Below, piece after piece: positions 8,345 to 16,607 of a stretch of 64,000 bases of DNA. How positions within the stretch are numbered: the stretch's first letter is position 1; each line of letters starts with the position of its first letter. This stretch comes from Bacteroidota bacterium (GTDB taxonomy: Bacteria; Bacteroidota; Bacteroidia; Flavobacteriales; Flavobacteriaceae), in NCBI GenBank assembly GCA_024279425.1, contig JAJRRO010000032.1:186001-250000 (forward strand), given 5' to 3'. Below the pieces are notes generated by a model, which ran no database searches, was not told the DNA's origin, and saw only the letters and a program-made list of their open reading frames with translations. The position numbers were made by a program, and so were the translations under genes.

Positions 8345-11257
8345 ATGCGGGTAAATAGCCTAATTCCTTTATTCTTTTTGACCTTTCTGTGCGTAAACGC
8401 TCAGAACGACCCCTTGGTTACAAAGGATAGCCTTGCTCAACAAAATTGGGTAAATGCCAGGTACACTGCAATGAGTTTAGAAGAAAGAGTTGGGCAGTTG
8501 TTTATGCTAAGTGTGGCATCTGATCAAGACATCTCAAGTACAAAAAAAATCGAAACCTTAATAAAGGAACACCACATTGGTGGTGTTATTTTCTCTACTG
8601 GTGGTCCTATAAGACAGGCAAAACTCACGAATTCTTATCAAGAGGCTTCCAAAATACCCTTAATGGTGGGTATGGATGCTGAATGGGGCTTGGCTATGCG
8701 CTTAGACTCAACCTATGCATTTCCTTGGAATATGACCTTAGGAGCCATAACAGACAATGCCATAGTTGAAAAAGTAGGGCGCCAAATAGGCCAACATGCA
8801 AAACGCCTGGGAGTCCATATCAATTTTGCTCCGGATATTGATATTAATACAAACCCTAAAAACCCCATCATTGGCAATCGTTCATTTGGTGAGGATAGGG
8901 ATAATGTTACGGAAAAGGCAATCGCCTTTATGAAAGGTATGGAAGATGCCGGTGTGCTATCTAGTGGAAAGCACTTTCCTGGCCACGGTGATACTGAAAC
9001 TGATTCACACCATGCTTTGCCAGTAGTTGATTTTTCTAAAAAACGATTGGATAGTGTGGAACTTTATCCGTATAAAAAATTAATCGAAAAAGGTTTGAGT
9101 AGTATTATGGTGGCCCATTTGAACGTTCCTAGCCTGGAAATAAAGGAGGATTTGCCTTCTTCGTTATCCGAACAGATCATTTCTGGGATTCTTAAAGAAA
9201 GAATGGGATTTAAAGGGTTGGTTTTTACCGATGCGCTGAACATGAAAGGAGTATCGGACCAAGGCAAGGATGGAGATGTTGAACTGGCGGCTTTTTTAGC
9301 CGGGAATGATATGCTACTAATGCCGACTGAGGTGGCCAAGGCCAAGGAGAAAATTATCAGGGCCTATGAAAAAGGAAGGATTTCAGAGCTGCGCCTTGCC
9401 AGTTCGGTCAAGAAAATATTAATGGCCAAGTACAAAGCAGGTTTGAACACATATAAACCCATCGAAATAAAAAACCTCCACGCCGATCTTAACACCTTGA
9501 AAAATGACCTGATATACGAAGAAGCTATTGAAAATGCTATTACCGTTGTAAAAAATAGGTTTTACCTTATGGGCATTAAAAAGTTGGAAAACAAAAAAAT
9601 AGCCTATGTGAAGTTTGGGGATGATAATAGCCAACCCTTTATTGACGAACTCAACAAATATGCAAAGGTTACCCAGATCAATGGAAAGGATATTGCAACC
9701 ATAAAGAACAAATTAAAGAATTACAATCTTGTAATCATTGGTCATCATAAGAGTAATGAGAGTCCATGGAAACCGTATAAATTTTCAAAGAATGAGGTGT
9801 ATTGGCTAGAGGAAATTGCTAGGGAGAGAACATCGAATGTCATACTCACAGTATTTGCCAAACCCTATGCACTTTTAGACATCAGTTCTTTTCAGAACAT
9901 TGATGGGATTGTAATGGCCTATCAAAATAGTAGGTTGGCCCAAGAAAAGGCAGCGCAACTTATCTTCGGAGCTATTGGGGCAAAAGGTATTCTACCCGTT
10001 TCGGTGCATTCAGATTTTCTTGTAAATACATCGGTAAAGCTTGGATCTCTAAAACGTCTAGGGTATAGCATCCCTGAACGAGTAGGGTTTAACTCAGCCA
10101 AATTGGCCAGAGTGGATAGCCTTGTGCAAGACGGATTGGATTCGCTCATGTACCCAGGCGCACAGGTATTAATTGCAAGAAAGGGGAAGGTAGTATTTAA
10201 TAAAAGTTTTGGTAGGCCCACATACAAATCATCCCAAAAGGTTACTCCCAATCACCTGTATGATTTAGCTTCGATTACCAAAATATTGGCAACCTTACCA
10301 ATTATCATGAAAATGGAGGAAAATGGTAAGATAGCATTAAATAATACCTTTGAGGAATTAATTCCCGAATATGCCGATACGGAACTTAAAAATGTAACAG
10401 TTTTAAAGGCCCTGTCACATTATGGTAGATTACCGGCCTGGATACCGTTCTATGTAAACACCTTGGATAAAAAGCGCAAGCCTTCTCCTGAATTCTATAG
10501 AAATGCACCCTTAGATGGTTTTTCAATTAAAGTGACAGATAACCTGTTCCTGACGGATGGTTATAACGATTCTATCTATAATAGAATAGGAAGACAATCA
10601 CTTAAGGCCAATAGGTATAGATATAGCGATGTTGCCTACTATGTCATGAAAAAATATATTGAAAAAACCCATGGCGAGCGATTAGATAAACTGGCGGAAG
10701 ATTTTTTGTATAAACCCATTGGGGCATTTCAGACCACTTTTAATCCTTTGGAAAAATTTTCTAAAAATAGGATTGTACCTTCTGAAGAAGATAAATACTA
10801 TCGCTATCAAACCATCCAAGGGTATGTACATGATATGGGAGCGGCCATGCAAGGTGGAATAGGGGGGCATGCAGGCCTTTTTAGCAATGCCAATGATGTC
10901 GCAAAAATTATGCAAATGTATTTGCAGGGAGGAGAATATGGCGGAACGCAATTCTTGGATTCGAGGACAATTAAAAAATTCAACACTTGTTATTTTTGTG
11001 ATAAGAATGTTAGAAGAGGGGTGGGCTTTGACAAACCCCAACTCAAAGACAAGGGACCAACGTGTGGGTGTGTTTCACGTAAAAGCTTTGGTCATAGTGG
11101 TTTTACGGGTACGTATACTTGGGCAGACCCAGAGGAAGAGATTGTCTACGTGTTTTTGTCCAATAGAACCTATCCCTCCGCATCAAATACACTTTTAGTT
11201 AAATCTGCGTTAAGAACCAGAATTCAGAAAGCCATTTACGATGCTATTATGAATTAA
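8345..11257 (+). CDS. Secreted GH3 beta-N-acetylhexosaminidase fused to a serine beta-lactamase-like hydrolase
   Basis: The signal peptide covers residues 1-20 (ending NAQ). The first half is a NagZ-like glycoside hydrolase family 3 domain with KHFPGHGDTETDSHHALP at 209-226 and the candidate nucleophile D296 in TDALNMKG. A linking GH3 C-terminal-like domain (about 380-570) leads to a serine beta-lactamase/AmpH-type domain with S643 and K646 in SITK, Y760 in YSD, and GHSG at 916-919. The likely role is turnover of peptidoglycan or muropeptides outside the inner membrane, with the first half cutting GlcNAc-MurNAc links and the second acting as a D-Ala peptidase or esterase. At 970 residues it has the length expected for this Bacteroidota fusion. 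The exact substrate is inferred. Confidence 0.88.
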   Translation: MRVNSLIPLFFLTFLCVNAQNDPLVTKDSLAQQNWVNARYTAMSLEERVGQLFMLSVASDQDISSTKKIETLIKEHHIGGVIFSTGGPIRQAKLTNSYQEASKIPLMVGMDAEWGLAMRLDSTYAFPWNMTLGAITDNAIVEKVGRQIGQHAKRLGVHINFAPDIDINTNPKNPIIGNRSFGEDRDNVTEKAIAFMKGMEDAGVLSSGKHFPGHGDTETDSHHALPVVDFSKKRLDSVELYPYKKLIEKGLSSIMVAHLNVPSLEIKEDLPSSLSEQIISGILKERMGFKGLVFTDALNMKGVSDQGKDGDVELAAFLAGNDMLLMPTEVAKAKEKIIRAYEKGRISELRLASSVKKILMAKYKAGLNTYKPIEIKNLHADLNTLKNDLIYEEAIENAITVVKNRFYLMGIKKLENKKIAYVKFGDDNSQPFIDELNKYAKVTQINGKDIATIKNKLKNYNLVIIGHHKSNESPWKPYKFSKNEVYWLEEIARERTSNVILTVFAKPYALLDISSFQNIDGIVMAYQNSRLAQEKAAQLIFGAIGAKGILPVSVHSDFLVNTSVKLGSLKRLGYSIPERVGFNSAKLARVDSLVQDGLDSLMYPGAQVLIARKGKVVFNKSFGRPTYKSSQKVTPNHLYDLASITKILATLPIIMKMEENGKIALNNTFEELIPEYADTELKNVTVLKALSHYGRLPAWIPFYVNTLDKKRKPSPEFYRNAPLDGFSIKVTDNLFLTDGYNDSIYNRIGRQSLKANRYRYSDVAYYVMKKYIEKTHGERLDKLAEDFLYKPIGAFQTTFNPLEKFSKNRIVPSEEDKYYRYQTIQGYVHDMGAAMQGGIGGHAGLFSNANDVAKIMQMYLQGGEYGGTQFLDSRTIKKFNTCYFCDKNVRRGVGFDKPQLKDKGPTCGCVSRKSFGHSGFTGTYTWADPEEEIVYVFLSNRTYPSASNTLLVKSALRTRIQKAIYDAIMN

Positions 11258-11282
11258 GAAGTAGTTTTGTAAGTATAAAACG

Positions 11283-11335
11283 AAAATCAAAAAAATGATT
11301 TTATTTTCTGAATATATCAAAATCAGTATTTTGAT
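11283..11335 (+). terminator. Two AT-rich hairpins between the GH3 gene and bshA
   Basis: The first hairpin is AAAATCA (11283-11289) with TGATTTT (11296-11302). The second is ATCAAAAT (11316-11323) with ATTTTGAT (11328-11335) and a 4-base loop. Both lie in the 164-base gap after the GH3 stop. They could terminate transcription or be chance AT-rich symmetry. Nothing else was recognised in the gap. Confidence 0.3.
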
Positions 11336-11421
11336 GAGAGAATGGAACGTAGTGAAGAGTTTCCACACGTCCATGAATTTTTAATTAAACTTTTATCCCA
11401 TAATTATAAACTTTTAAACGT

Positions 11422-12567
11422 GTGAAAATAGCAATTGTATGTTACCCGACTTTTGGTGGTAGTGGTGTAGTGGCCACAGAACTGGGGATAGCCTTGGCCG
11501 ATCGGGGCCATGAAGTGCATTTTGTGACCTACAGGCAACCTGTTCGGTTAGACCTTCTGAGCCATAAAGTACATTTTCACGAGGTTCATGTACCAGAGTA
11601 TCCGTTATTTCATTATCAACCCTATGAACTGGCTTTGTCAAGTAAACTTGTTGATACGGTTAAGTTATATGGTATTGACCTGCTTCATGTACATTATGCG
11701 ATACCCCATGCCTATGCAGGTTATATGGCTAAAAAAATGTTGGAAGAAGAAGGTATTTACCTTCCTATGATAACTACCCTTCACGGTACGGATATTACGT
11801 TGGTCGGGAAACACCCGTTTTATAAGACAGCCGTGAATTTTAGTATTAATCAATCAGATGTAGTGACTTCTGTTTCAGAAAATTTGAAGCAACGTACACT
11901 GGAGTTTTTTGATATAAGAAAAGAAATTGAAGTAGTACCAAATTTCATAGATAAAAAGAAGTATAGTACCTCCTTTACCGATTGCCAAAGGTCTATAATG
12001 GCAGAAGACCATGAAAGAATAATTACTCACGTCAGTAATTTTAGGCAGGTAAAACACATTCCTGATGTCATACATATTTTTAATAAGATACAACAGCGAA
12101 TTCCCGCCAAACTAGTTATGGTCGGCGAAGGACCGGAGAAAGAAAATGCTGAATTTCTTTGCGAACAGCTTGGATTAATTGATAAAGTCCATTTTTTAGG
12201 AAATAGCAATGAGATAGATAGGATTTTATGCTTTTCCGATTTGTTCCTGCTACCCTCAAAATCGGAAAGTTTTGGTTTGGCGGCCTTAGAAGCAATGATT
12301 AATAGGGTACCAGTAATTTCGACAAATGCGGGCGGCATACCAGAAGTGAATAAGCATGGCATAACAGGGTTTTTAAGTGAGGTGGGTGACGTTGATGACA
12401 TGGCTAAGAATGCTCTGAAAATTCTTCAGGATGATGAAATATTGGAGAAGTTCAAAGAGAATGCAGCAATTGCGGCCCAGGAATTCGACATTTTAAAAGT
12501 ACTTCCGTTGTATGAGGAGATTTATCAAAAGGCATATAATAGCCGGTTGAAGAGTACCTATAATTAA
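11422..12567 (+). CDS. bshA: N-acetyl-alpha-D-glucosaminyl L-malate synthase BshA
   Basis: This 381-residue GT4 glycosyltransferase catalyses the first step of bacillithiol synthesis, UDP-GlcNAc plus L-malate to GlcNAc-malate. The N-terminus MKIAIVCYPTFGGSGVVATE, the segment THLHGTDITLVG-like (TTLHGTDITLVG) and the nucleotide-binding ending SKSESFGLAALEA followed by STNAGGIPEV are characteristic of BshA rather than of general GT4 enzymes. The start is GTG at 11422. BshA implies that the organism makes bacillithiol as its main low-molecular-weight thiol, as many Bacteroidota do. The downstream lipoprotein gene begins 5 bases after the stop. Confidence 0.93.
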   Translation: MKIAIVCYPTFGGSGVVATELGIALADRGHEVHFVTYRQPVRLDLLSHKVHFHEVHVPEYPLFHYQPYELALSSKLVDTVKLYGIDLLHVHYAIPHAYAGYMAKKMLEEEGIYLPMITTLHGTDITLVGKHPFYKTAVNFSINQSDVVTSVSENLKQRTLEFFDIRKEIEVVPNFIDKKKYSTSFTDCQRSIMAEDHERIITHVSNFRQVKHIPDVIHIFNKIQQRIPAKLVMVGEGPEKENAEFLCEQLGLIDKVHFLGNSNEIDRILCFSDLFLLPSKSESFGLAALEAMINRVPVISTNAGGIPEVNKHGITGFLSEVGDVDDMAKNALKILQDDEILEKFKENAAIAAQEFDILKVLPLYEEIYQKAYNSRLKSTYN

Positions 12568-12572
12568 TAAGG

Positions 12573-13037
12573 ATGAGGAGTCTTTTTCTAAGTATTGTTT
12601 TAGTTATAACTTCATGTAATAGTCAAAAGAAGACCACTTTCAACAGTAGTGAAGGGGTTACTACCAAGAATCATCGGCTCACTTTGCTGTTACAGGACAA
12701 TTATAGCGGTTCGGAGGTTGAAGAGACACTGATTATAAAAGATGTAAAAACCTTAAAGGTCTTCTATTCAAGAATAAACAGAACGCGAAAGCCAGGTATA
12801 CCTCTTCCGAATATTGATTTTACAAAGGAAATAGTAGTGATTCATTGCAGTGGCGAACAGAACATGGATTCGCAGTTTGAGCAGTTGGTAATGGAAGAGA
12901 CAGATAACGAAATTATTGTAAGAATATCAAGCATTCCTACTAATCAAAGGCAAACTTCCCTGGCAAACGTCAGTCCCTTTAGTGTTTATAAGATGCCTAT
13001 TTCAAAAAAGAATATTAAGGTTGTAAAAGAACGATGA
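12573..13037 (+). CDS. Small lipoprotein, PrcB-like domain possible
   Basis: The 154-residue protein has a short lipoprotein signal (MRSLFLSIVLVITSC) with Cys15 as the lipid attachment site. The mature part includes VKTLKVFYSRINRTRKPGIP followed by NIDFTKEIVVIHCSGEQ, a pattern like the PrcB_C domain (protease-complex stability protein) with its buried 'DF.k..vv' strand. It follows bshA by 5 bases and so is probably co-transcribed, but a role in bacillithiol synthesis is not implied by its sequence. Function unknown. Confidence 0.75.
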   Translation: MRSLFLSIVLVITSCNSQKKTTFNSSEGVTTKNHRLTLLLQDNYSGSEVEETLIIKDVKTLKVFYSRINRTRKPGIPLPNIDFTKEIVVIHCSGEQNMDSQFEQLVMEETDNEIIVRISSIPTNQRQTSLANVSPFSVYKMPISKKNIKVVKER

Positions 13038-13158
13038 ATTTCGTAGTTAAACTATTAACAAGTAATCCAACGAATAATATTACATTTTAAACCACTTTAT
13101 TGCTTGTAAATGATTTGAAGGTTATTTTTACATTTTAATTACCCCTAATTCTAAGATT

Positions 13159-14340
13159 ATGAAAAACTATACAATAAGTGTGATGGCTCTGCTAGTGCTT
13201 GCCTCCAATCAGGTTATTGCTCAAAATGATTTACAGCTTACTTCAAAAGACAGTATTGTCCAAAGTTTTGGCGTTATAGGTATTGGTTTTACGGCCATTG
13301 ACGATTCTGGCGATATGTTCGGCCAACTTTTAGATGTTAGCGATGAATGGAACATGGTAGCATTTCCTTCGCGTTTAAATATTGGCACCTATTTCTCTAA
13401 TGGTATTGGCATTGAAGGAATTGCAAGCTATAGCAAGTACAAAACAGGAAAAAAGGTCGATAATCTCATTCAAGCTGAGGATGTCAGTTATTATGCAATC
13501 GATGCGCGTGTCACCTATGCATTAAATAAGATATGGGGAGGCTCTAAGTGGTTTGATCCTTATTTAGGAGGCGGTATAGGCTATACTGATGCTAATAATC
13601 AGGGTAGAGGAACTATGAATGGTATTGTAGGTATTAAGACTTGGTTTTCAGATCGTTTTGGGTTGGATTTTAATTCATCGGGCAAATGGTCTATGAATAC
13701 GGATAAGGGCTCCAATCATTTGCAACATGCAGTAAGTGGATTGTACCGATTTAATGTTAAAAAAGGGTTGACAAAGAAAGGGGAAAAGAAGTTGGCCTTG
13801 ATCCAAGAAATGGAAAAGGAACAACAACGTGTCCAAGATTCCATTACTGCAGCTACATTGACTGAGGAAGAGGCCGCCTTGGCAGAACGATTGGCCCAAG
13901 AGAAGGAAAAAGCACGATTGGCTGCTTTGGAAAAAGCCAAGATTAATGCTGAGAATCAGCGGAAAAGGGACATTGAAAATAGAATCAAAGAACTTGGAAA
14001 TGTTCTTTTTAGTTTTAATTCTTCTTATATCAATAAAAAGTCAGAAGAGGTACTGATTGCTTTATCGGCAATTCTTAAGGAGGTTCCAACTGTAAAATTA
14101 ACGATTGCCTCGCACACGGATTCTAGAGGAGCATCAAAATATAACAAATGGCTTTCTGAAAGAAGAATGGAACGCACCAAGGATTATTTAATAAACAAAG
14201 GCGAAATTACATCCGACAGACTTAAAATAGAAGGGCATGGAGAGGAAAATTTACTGAATGAATGTGATGGTAAGGTTCCTTGTAGTGAAGAAAAACATAG
14301 CGTAAATAGAAGGTCTGAATTTATCGTAACGGATTATTAA
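13159..14340 (+). CDS. OmpA-family outer-membrane protein with beta-barrel, coiled coil and peptidoglycan-binding domain
   Basis: The signal peptide covers residues 1-22 (ending VIAQ). An N-terminal eight-strand-type barrel (about 25-205) includes ARVTYALNKIWGGSKWFDPYL, written here as ARVTYALNKIWGG and WFDPYLGGGIGY. A charged Glu/Lys/Ala-rich helical segment (about 208-275) is probably a periplasmic coiled coil. The C-terminal OmpA domain (about 280-393) carries HTDSRGASKYNKWLSERR, which binds diaminopimelate of peptidoglycan. It tethers the outer membrane to the cell wall. It is the last intact core gene before a scrambled accessory zone that begins only about 20 bases after its stop. Confidence 0.9.
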   Translation: MKNYTISVMALLVLASNQVIAQNDLQLTSKDSIVQSFGVIGIGFTAIDDSGDMFGQLLDVSDEWNMVAFPSRLNIGTYFSNGIGIEGIASYSKYKTGKKVDNLIQAEDVSYYAIDARVTYALNKIWGGSKWFDPYLGGGIGYTDANNQGRGTMNGIVGIKTWFSDRFGLDFNSSGKWSMNTDKGSNHLQHAVSGLYRFNVKKGLTKKGEKKLALIQEMEKEQQRVQDSITAATLTEEEAALAERLAQEKEKARLAALEKAKINAENQRKRDIENRIKELGNVLFSFNSSYINKKSEEVLIALSAILKEVPTVKLTIASHTDSRGASKYNKWLSERRMERTKDYLINKGEITSDRLKIEGHGEENLLNECDGKVPCSEEKHSVNRRSEFIVTDY

Positions 14341-14357
14341 TAGATAGTTTAACAGAA

Positions 14358-14472
14358 TAATTTCCTCCTAGAGTTCCAAATAGTATGGGTTCAATGGGAG
14401 GAATTTCTCTTTTAACGAGGCCCTCTTTAAGCGATAAATCATTGTTTCTGGGATCTATTCCAATATGAATAA
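14358..14472 (-). pseudogene. Remnant of a phosphopantetheinyl transferase 3' end (diverged copy of 21706-21823)
   Basis: Read on the minus strand this stretch gives IDPRNNDLSLKEGLVKREIP, closely matching the C-terminus of the intact PPTase at 21733-22566 (INPRNNDLSLKEGFFKREFP). The DNA match is near-continuous, for example CCCTCTTTAAGCGATAAATC appears in both, and extends past the intact gene's stop codon into its 3' flank. The rest of the gene is missing, so this is a relic. It abuts a broken acetyltransferase gene at 14477. Confidence 0.8.
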
Positions 14473-14476
14473 GAAA

Positions 14477-14790
14477 TTATGGCTTTCGGTTTTTTTGCTT
14501 TTGTAAAGAAGTTTGTCCAATTAAAAACTTTACCAAGACAAAATCATACTCCTCCCAGGACATTCCACCACGGAATATTTTGTATTTAATATTGAAACAA
14601 TTTTCTAGTTTATTTTTATACCTTTTGAGTTTATATCGATTACTTTTATTAAAGGTTGCGACCAAATGTTGATTAAGGTCTGTGAACTCTTCGAAGTTGA
14701 CCAGAAATCCAGGATATTGTTGTATTCGTAGTATTTTAATTTTGCCTTGTACTGAATGCTTGTCAAGATTAAATAAGTTGGCACGTCGGA
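14477..14790 (-). pseudogene. N-terminal fragment of a GNAT/CelD-like acyltransferase gene
   Basis: The minus-strand frame reads ILRIQQYPGFLVNFEEFTDL, later TFNKSNRYKLKRYKNKLENC and MSWEEYDFVLVKF. This resembles the region before the acyltransferase fold in Bacteroidota CelD/BcsL-like (GNAT) proteins. Upstream it is fused to a broken IS3 transposase frame at about 14790, and downstream it runs into the PPTase remnant, so both ends are lost. It is not expected to make a working enzyme. Family assignment is by eye and moderate. Confidence 0.5.
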
Positions 14791-14792
14791 CA

Positions 14793-15167
14793 TGAAACCC
14801 ATGCTCCAGCATTGGTTCAGCTCCCTTGGAGCCTCCAAGGGACGTTTGACACTTCCGGCAATCCGCTTTTTATGTTTTCTTCTTAGTTTTGCTTCATGTT
14901 CCTATAGATCCTTAAAACTCTTTTTCTGTTCCATTTATGGCCTTCTCGACGTATGCGTTTGTAATACTCATCGAATCCCCTTGTCGGGCGGCTCTGTGCA
15001 AGTTCGGCAAGCTTGTCCATTACTTCCCTGTCATCTTTCCTGCTACGGTAATACCACATTGAACGTGTCAGTTCCACCACCTTACAGGCACGTCTTATCG
15101 GCACTTCGTACTCCTTGATCAGATAGATTGCACGGTGCTTCTTGTCGGAAGGCCCTAGAACTTTTTT
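14793..15167 (-). pseudogene. IS3-family OrfB (integrase) fragment
   Basis: After the -1 slip site the frame reads KKVLGPSDKKHRAIYLIKEY and PIRRACKVVELTRSMWYYR, then the HTH_21-like region, up to RVLRIYRNMKQN and a stop. A single missing base near 14885 causes that stop. The next frame resumes RRKHKKRIAGSVKRPLEAPR and RELNQCWSMGFMSDV, which is the start of the DDE integrase core, before homology ends near 14793. A normal OrfB is about 270-290 residues; here all catalytic DDE residues except possibly the first are gone. Confidence 0.8.
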
Positions 15168-15421
15168 GAGAGTACGTCCTTGAGTATCGTGATATCAAGG
15201 CTCACATCGGCATACATCTGCTTGAGCTTGCGGTTCTCTTCCTCTAGCTCTTTCAAACGTTTCAAATGGCTCGTCTCCATGCCGCCGTACTTCTTGCGCC
15301 AATAGTAGATGGTACTCTTGTCGATGCCCAGCTCCGTGGCAACATCCGGGACACTCCGGCCTTTTTCGATCTCCTTTAGAACCTTGATGATCTGGCTCTC
15401 TGTAAACTTGCTTTTTTTCAT
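15155..15421 (-). CDS. IS3-family transposase OrfA
   Basis: This 88-residue helix-turn-helix protein starts MKKSKFTESQIIKVLKEIEK, has DVATELGIDKSTIYYWRKKY as the recognition helix region, and ends with a leucine-zipper-like segment (about 55-80). This is the usual OrfA design. Its final codons TCA AAA AAG TTC TAG contain the A-AAA-AAG slip site where -1 shifting would enter the orfB frame. OrfA is intact, but its partner is broken. Confidence 0.85.
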   Translation of the reverse strand: MKKSKFTESQIIKVLKEIEKGRSVPDVATELGIDKSTIYYWRKKYGGMETSHLKRLKELEEENRKLKQMYADVSLDITILKDVLSKKF

Positions 15422-15628
15422 GTGACAGTTTGAATTTAAAGTTAGTAAATTCGAACTATGAACTGTCCTGTCTTTAGGGAAGGCTACTGATGGAAAAGAC
15501 TGTGATAAGAAATAAAGTACTAATGTCTAACTTGATTGTTTTTAAACTATTAATGTTGTCCTCTTGACAATAATTTTAGTAATTAGTGTAATAAATAATG
15601 ACTTTTGTAACTGAATAATTATTGTAAC

Positions 15629-16519
15629 ATGCCAAATTTAATATTTGAAAAAATAGTAATTATTTTCAAATTAATTAGGCCGCACCAATATATAAAGAAC
15701 CTGTTCATCTTTATGCCTATTTTTTTTGCGGGCCAAATTGGCGATTCAGAGAAAATATTTAATGCTTTCATGGCGTTTTTGGCATTTTCATTTTCTGCCA
15801 GTGCCATCTATATTCTTAATGATTATAAGGATGTTCAGGAAGATAGGGAGCATCCAAACAAAAGGAATAGGCCATTGGCATCAGGCGCAATTTCTTTAAA
15901 GAATGCCCTTTTCTTAATGTGTTTTTTTGCCATTGTAGGGATATCGTTGATGACTGCTTTTTCTTTTCATGCTTCAGCTATTTTAGTGAGTTATATTGTA
16001 TTGAATATAGCGTATAGCTACGGCCTTAAGCACATTGCTATTCTGGATGTCACAATTATTGCTATAGGATTTATTTTACGCATCTTTATTGGTTCGGTCA
16101 TAACCGGGATTCCACTTTCACAATGGATAGTTATTATGACTTTTCTTCTGGCCTTGTTTTTGGCATTGGCCAAACGTCGTGATGATGTCCTCATATTTCT
16201 TGAAACCAAGAAAAAAATGCGAAAGGTAATCAACGACTACAATTTAAAGTTCGTTGAGGGTGCCATGATGATTATGGCATCTGTTACCATTGTTGCCTAC
16301 ATACTTTATTCGACTTCTGTTGAGGTCGTTCAGCGCTTACAAAGTGAATATGTCTACTTAACTTCACTTTTTGTTATCTTGGGAATTATACGCTATTTAC
16401 AAATAACTTTTGTTGAAAATAAAAGTGGTTCACCTACCAAAATTGTTATTAAGGATATGTTTTTGCAAATAACTATAGTGGCGTGGGTACTTCATTTCAT
16501 TCTACTTCTGTATATCTGA
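15629..16519 (+). CDS. UbiA-family prenyltransferase, decaprenyl-phosphate phosphoribosyltransferase-like
   Basis: The 296-residue protein has about eight to nine transmembrane helices. The first Asp-rich motif is N64-D65..D68..D72 in NDYKDVQEDREHPNKRNRP, and the second region is near HIAILDVTIIAIGFILR. The N-terminal LIRPHQYIKNLFIF and the absence of the quinone-type second DxxxD fit the DPPR synthase branch (Rv3806c-like). That enzyme transfers 5-phosphoribose from PRPP to polyprenyl phosphate. The downstream DprE1-like, DprE2-like and phosphatase genes support this. It heads a five-gene plus-strand set. Confidence 0.85.
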   Translation: MPNLIFEKIVIIFKLIRPHQYIKNLFIFMPIFFAGQIGDSEKIFNAFMAFLAFSFSASAIYILNDYKDVQEDREHPNKRNRPLASGAISLKNALFLMCFFAIVGISLMTAFSFHASAILVSYIVLNIAYSYGLKHIAILDVTIIAIGFILRIFIGSVITGIPLSQWIVIMTFLLALFLALAKRRDDVLIFLETKKKMRKVINDYNLKFVEGAMMIMASVTIVAYILYSTSVEVVQRLQSEYVYLTSLFVILGIIRYLQITFVENKSGSPTKIVIKDMFLQITIVAWVLHFILLLYI

Positions 16520-16607
16520 TTTCCCAAGGTACAACATTAAATATGGACCATTAGAAACTAATATTGATGAACACATTCTTGATAGGGATATTTTTAAAGA
16601 ACAATAT

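Larger units (their letters stand above)
14790..15486 (-). mobile_element. Truncated IS3-family insertion sequence
   Basis: The element contains a complete orfA, the slippery heptamer AAAAAAG (minus strand, plus coordinates 15161-15167) for -1 frameshifting, and the first third of orfB. The orfB-proximal end (left in this window) is deleted and joined to an acetyltransferase fragment near 14790. The remaining terminus is recognisable near 15463-15486, where the minus strand reads GTAGCCTTCCCTAAAGACAGG and then ACAGT. It resembles the loose ends at 21402 and 37905. It cannot transpose on its own. Confidence 0.8.
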
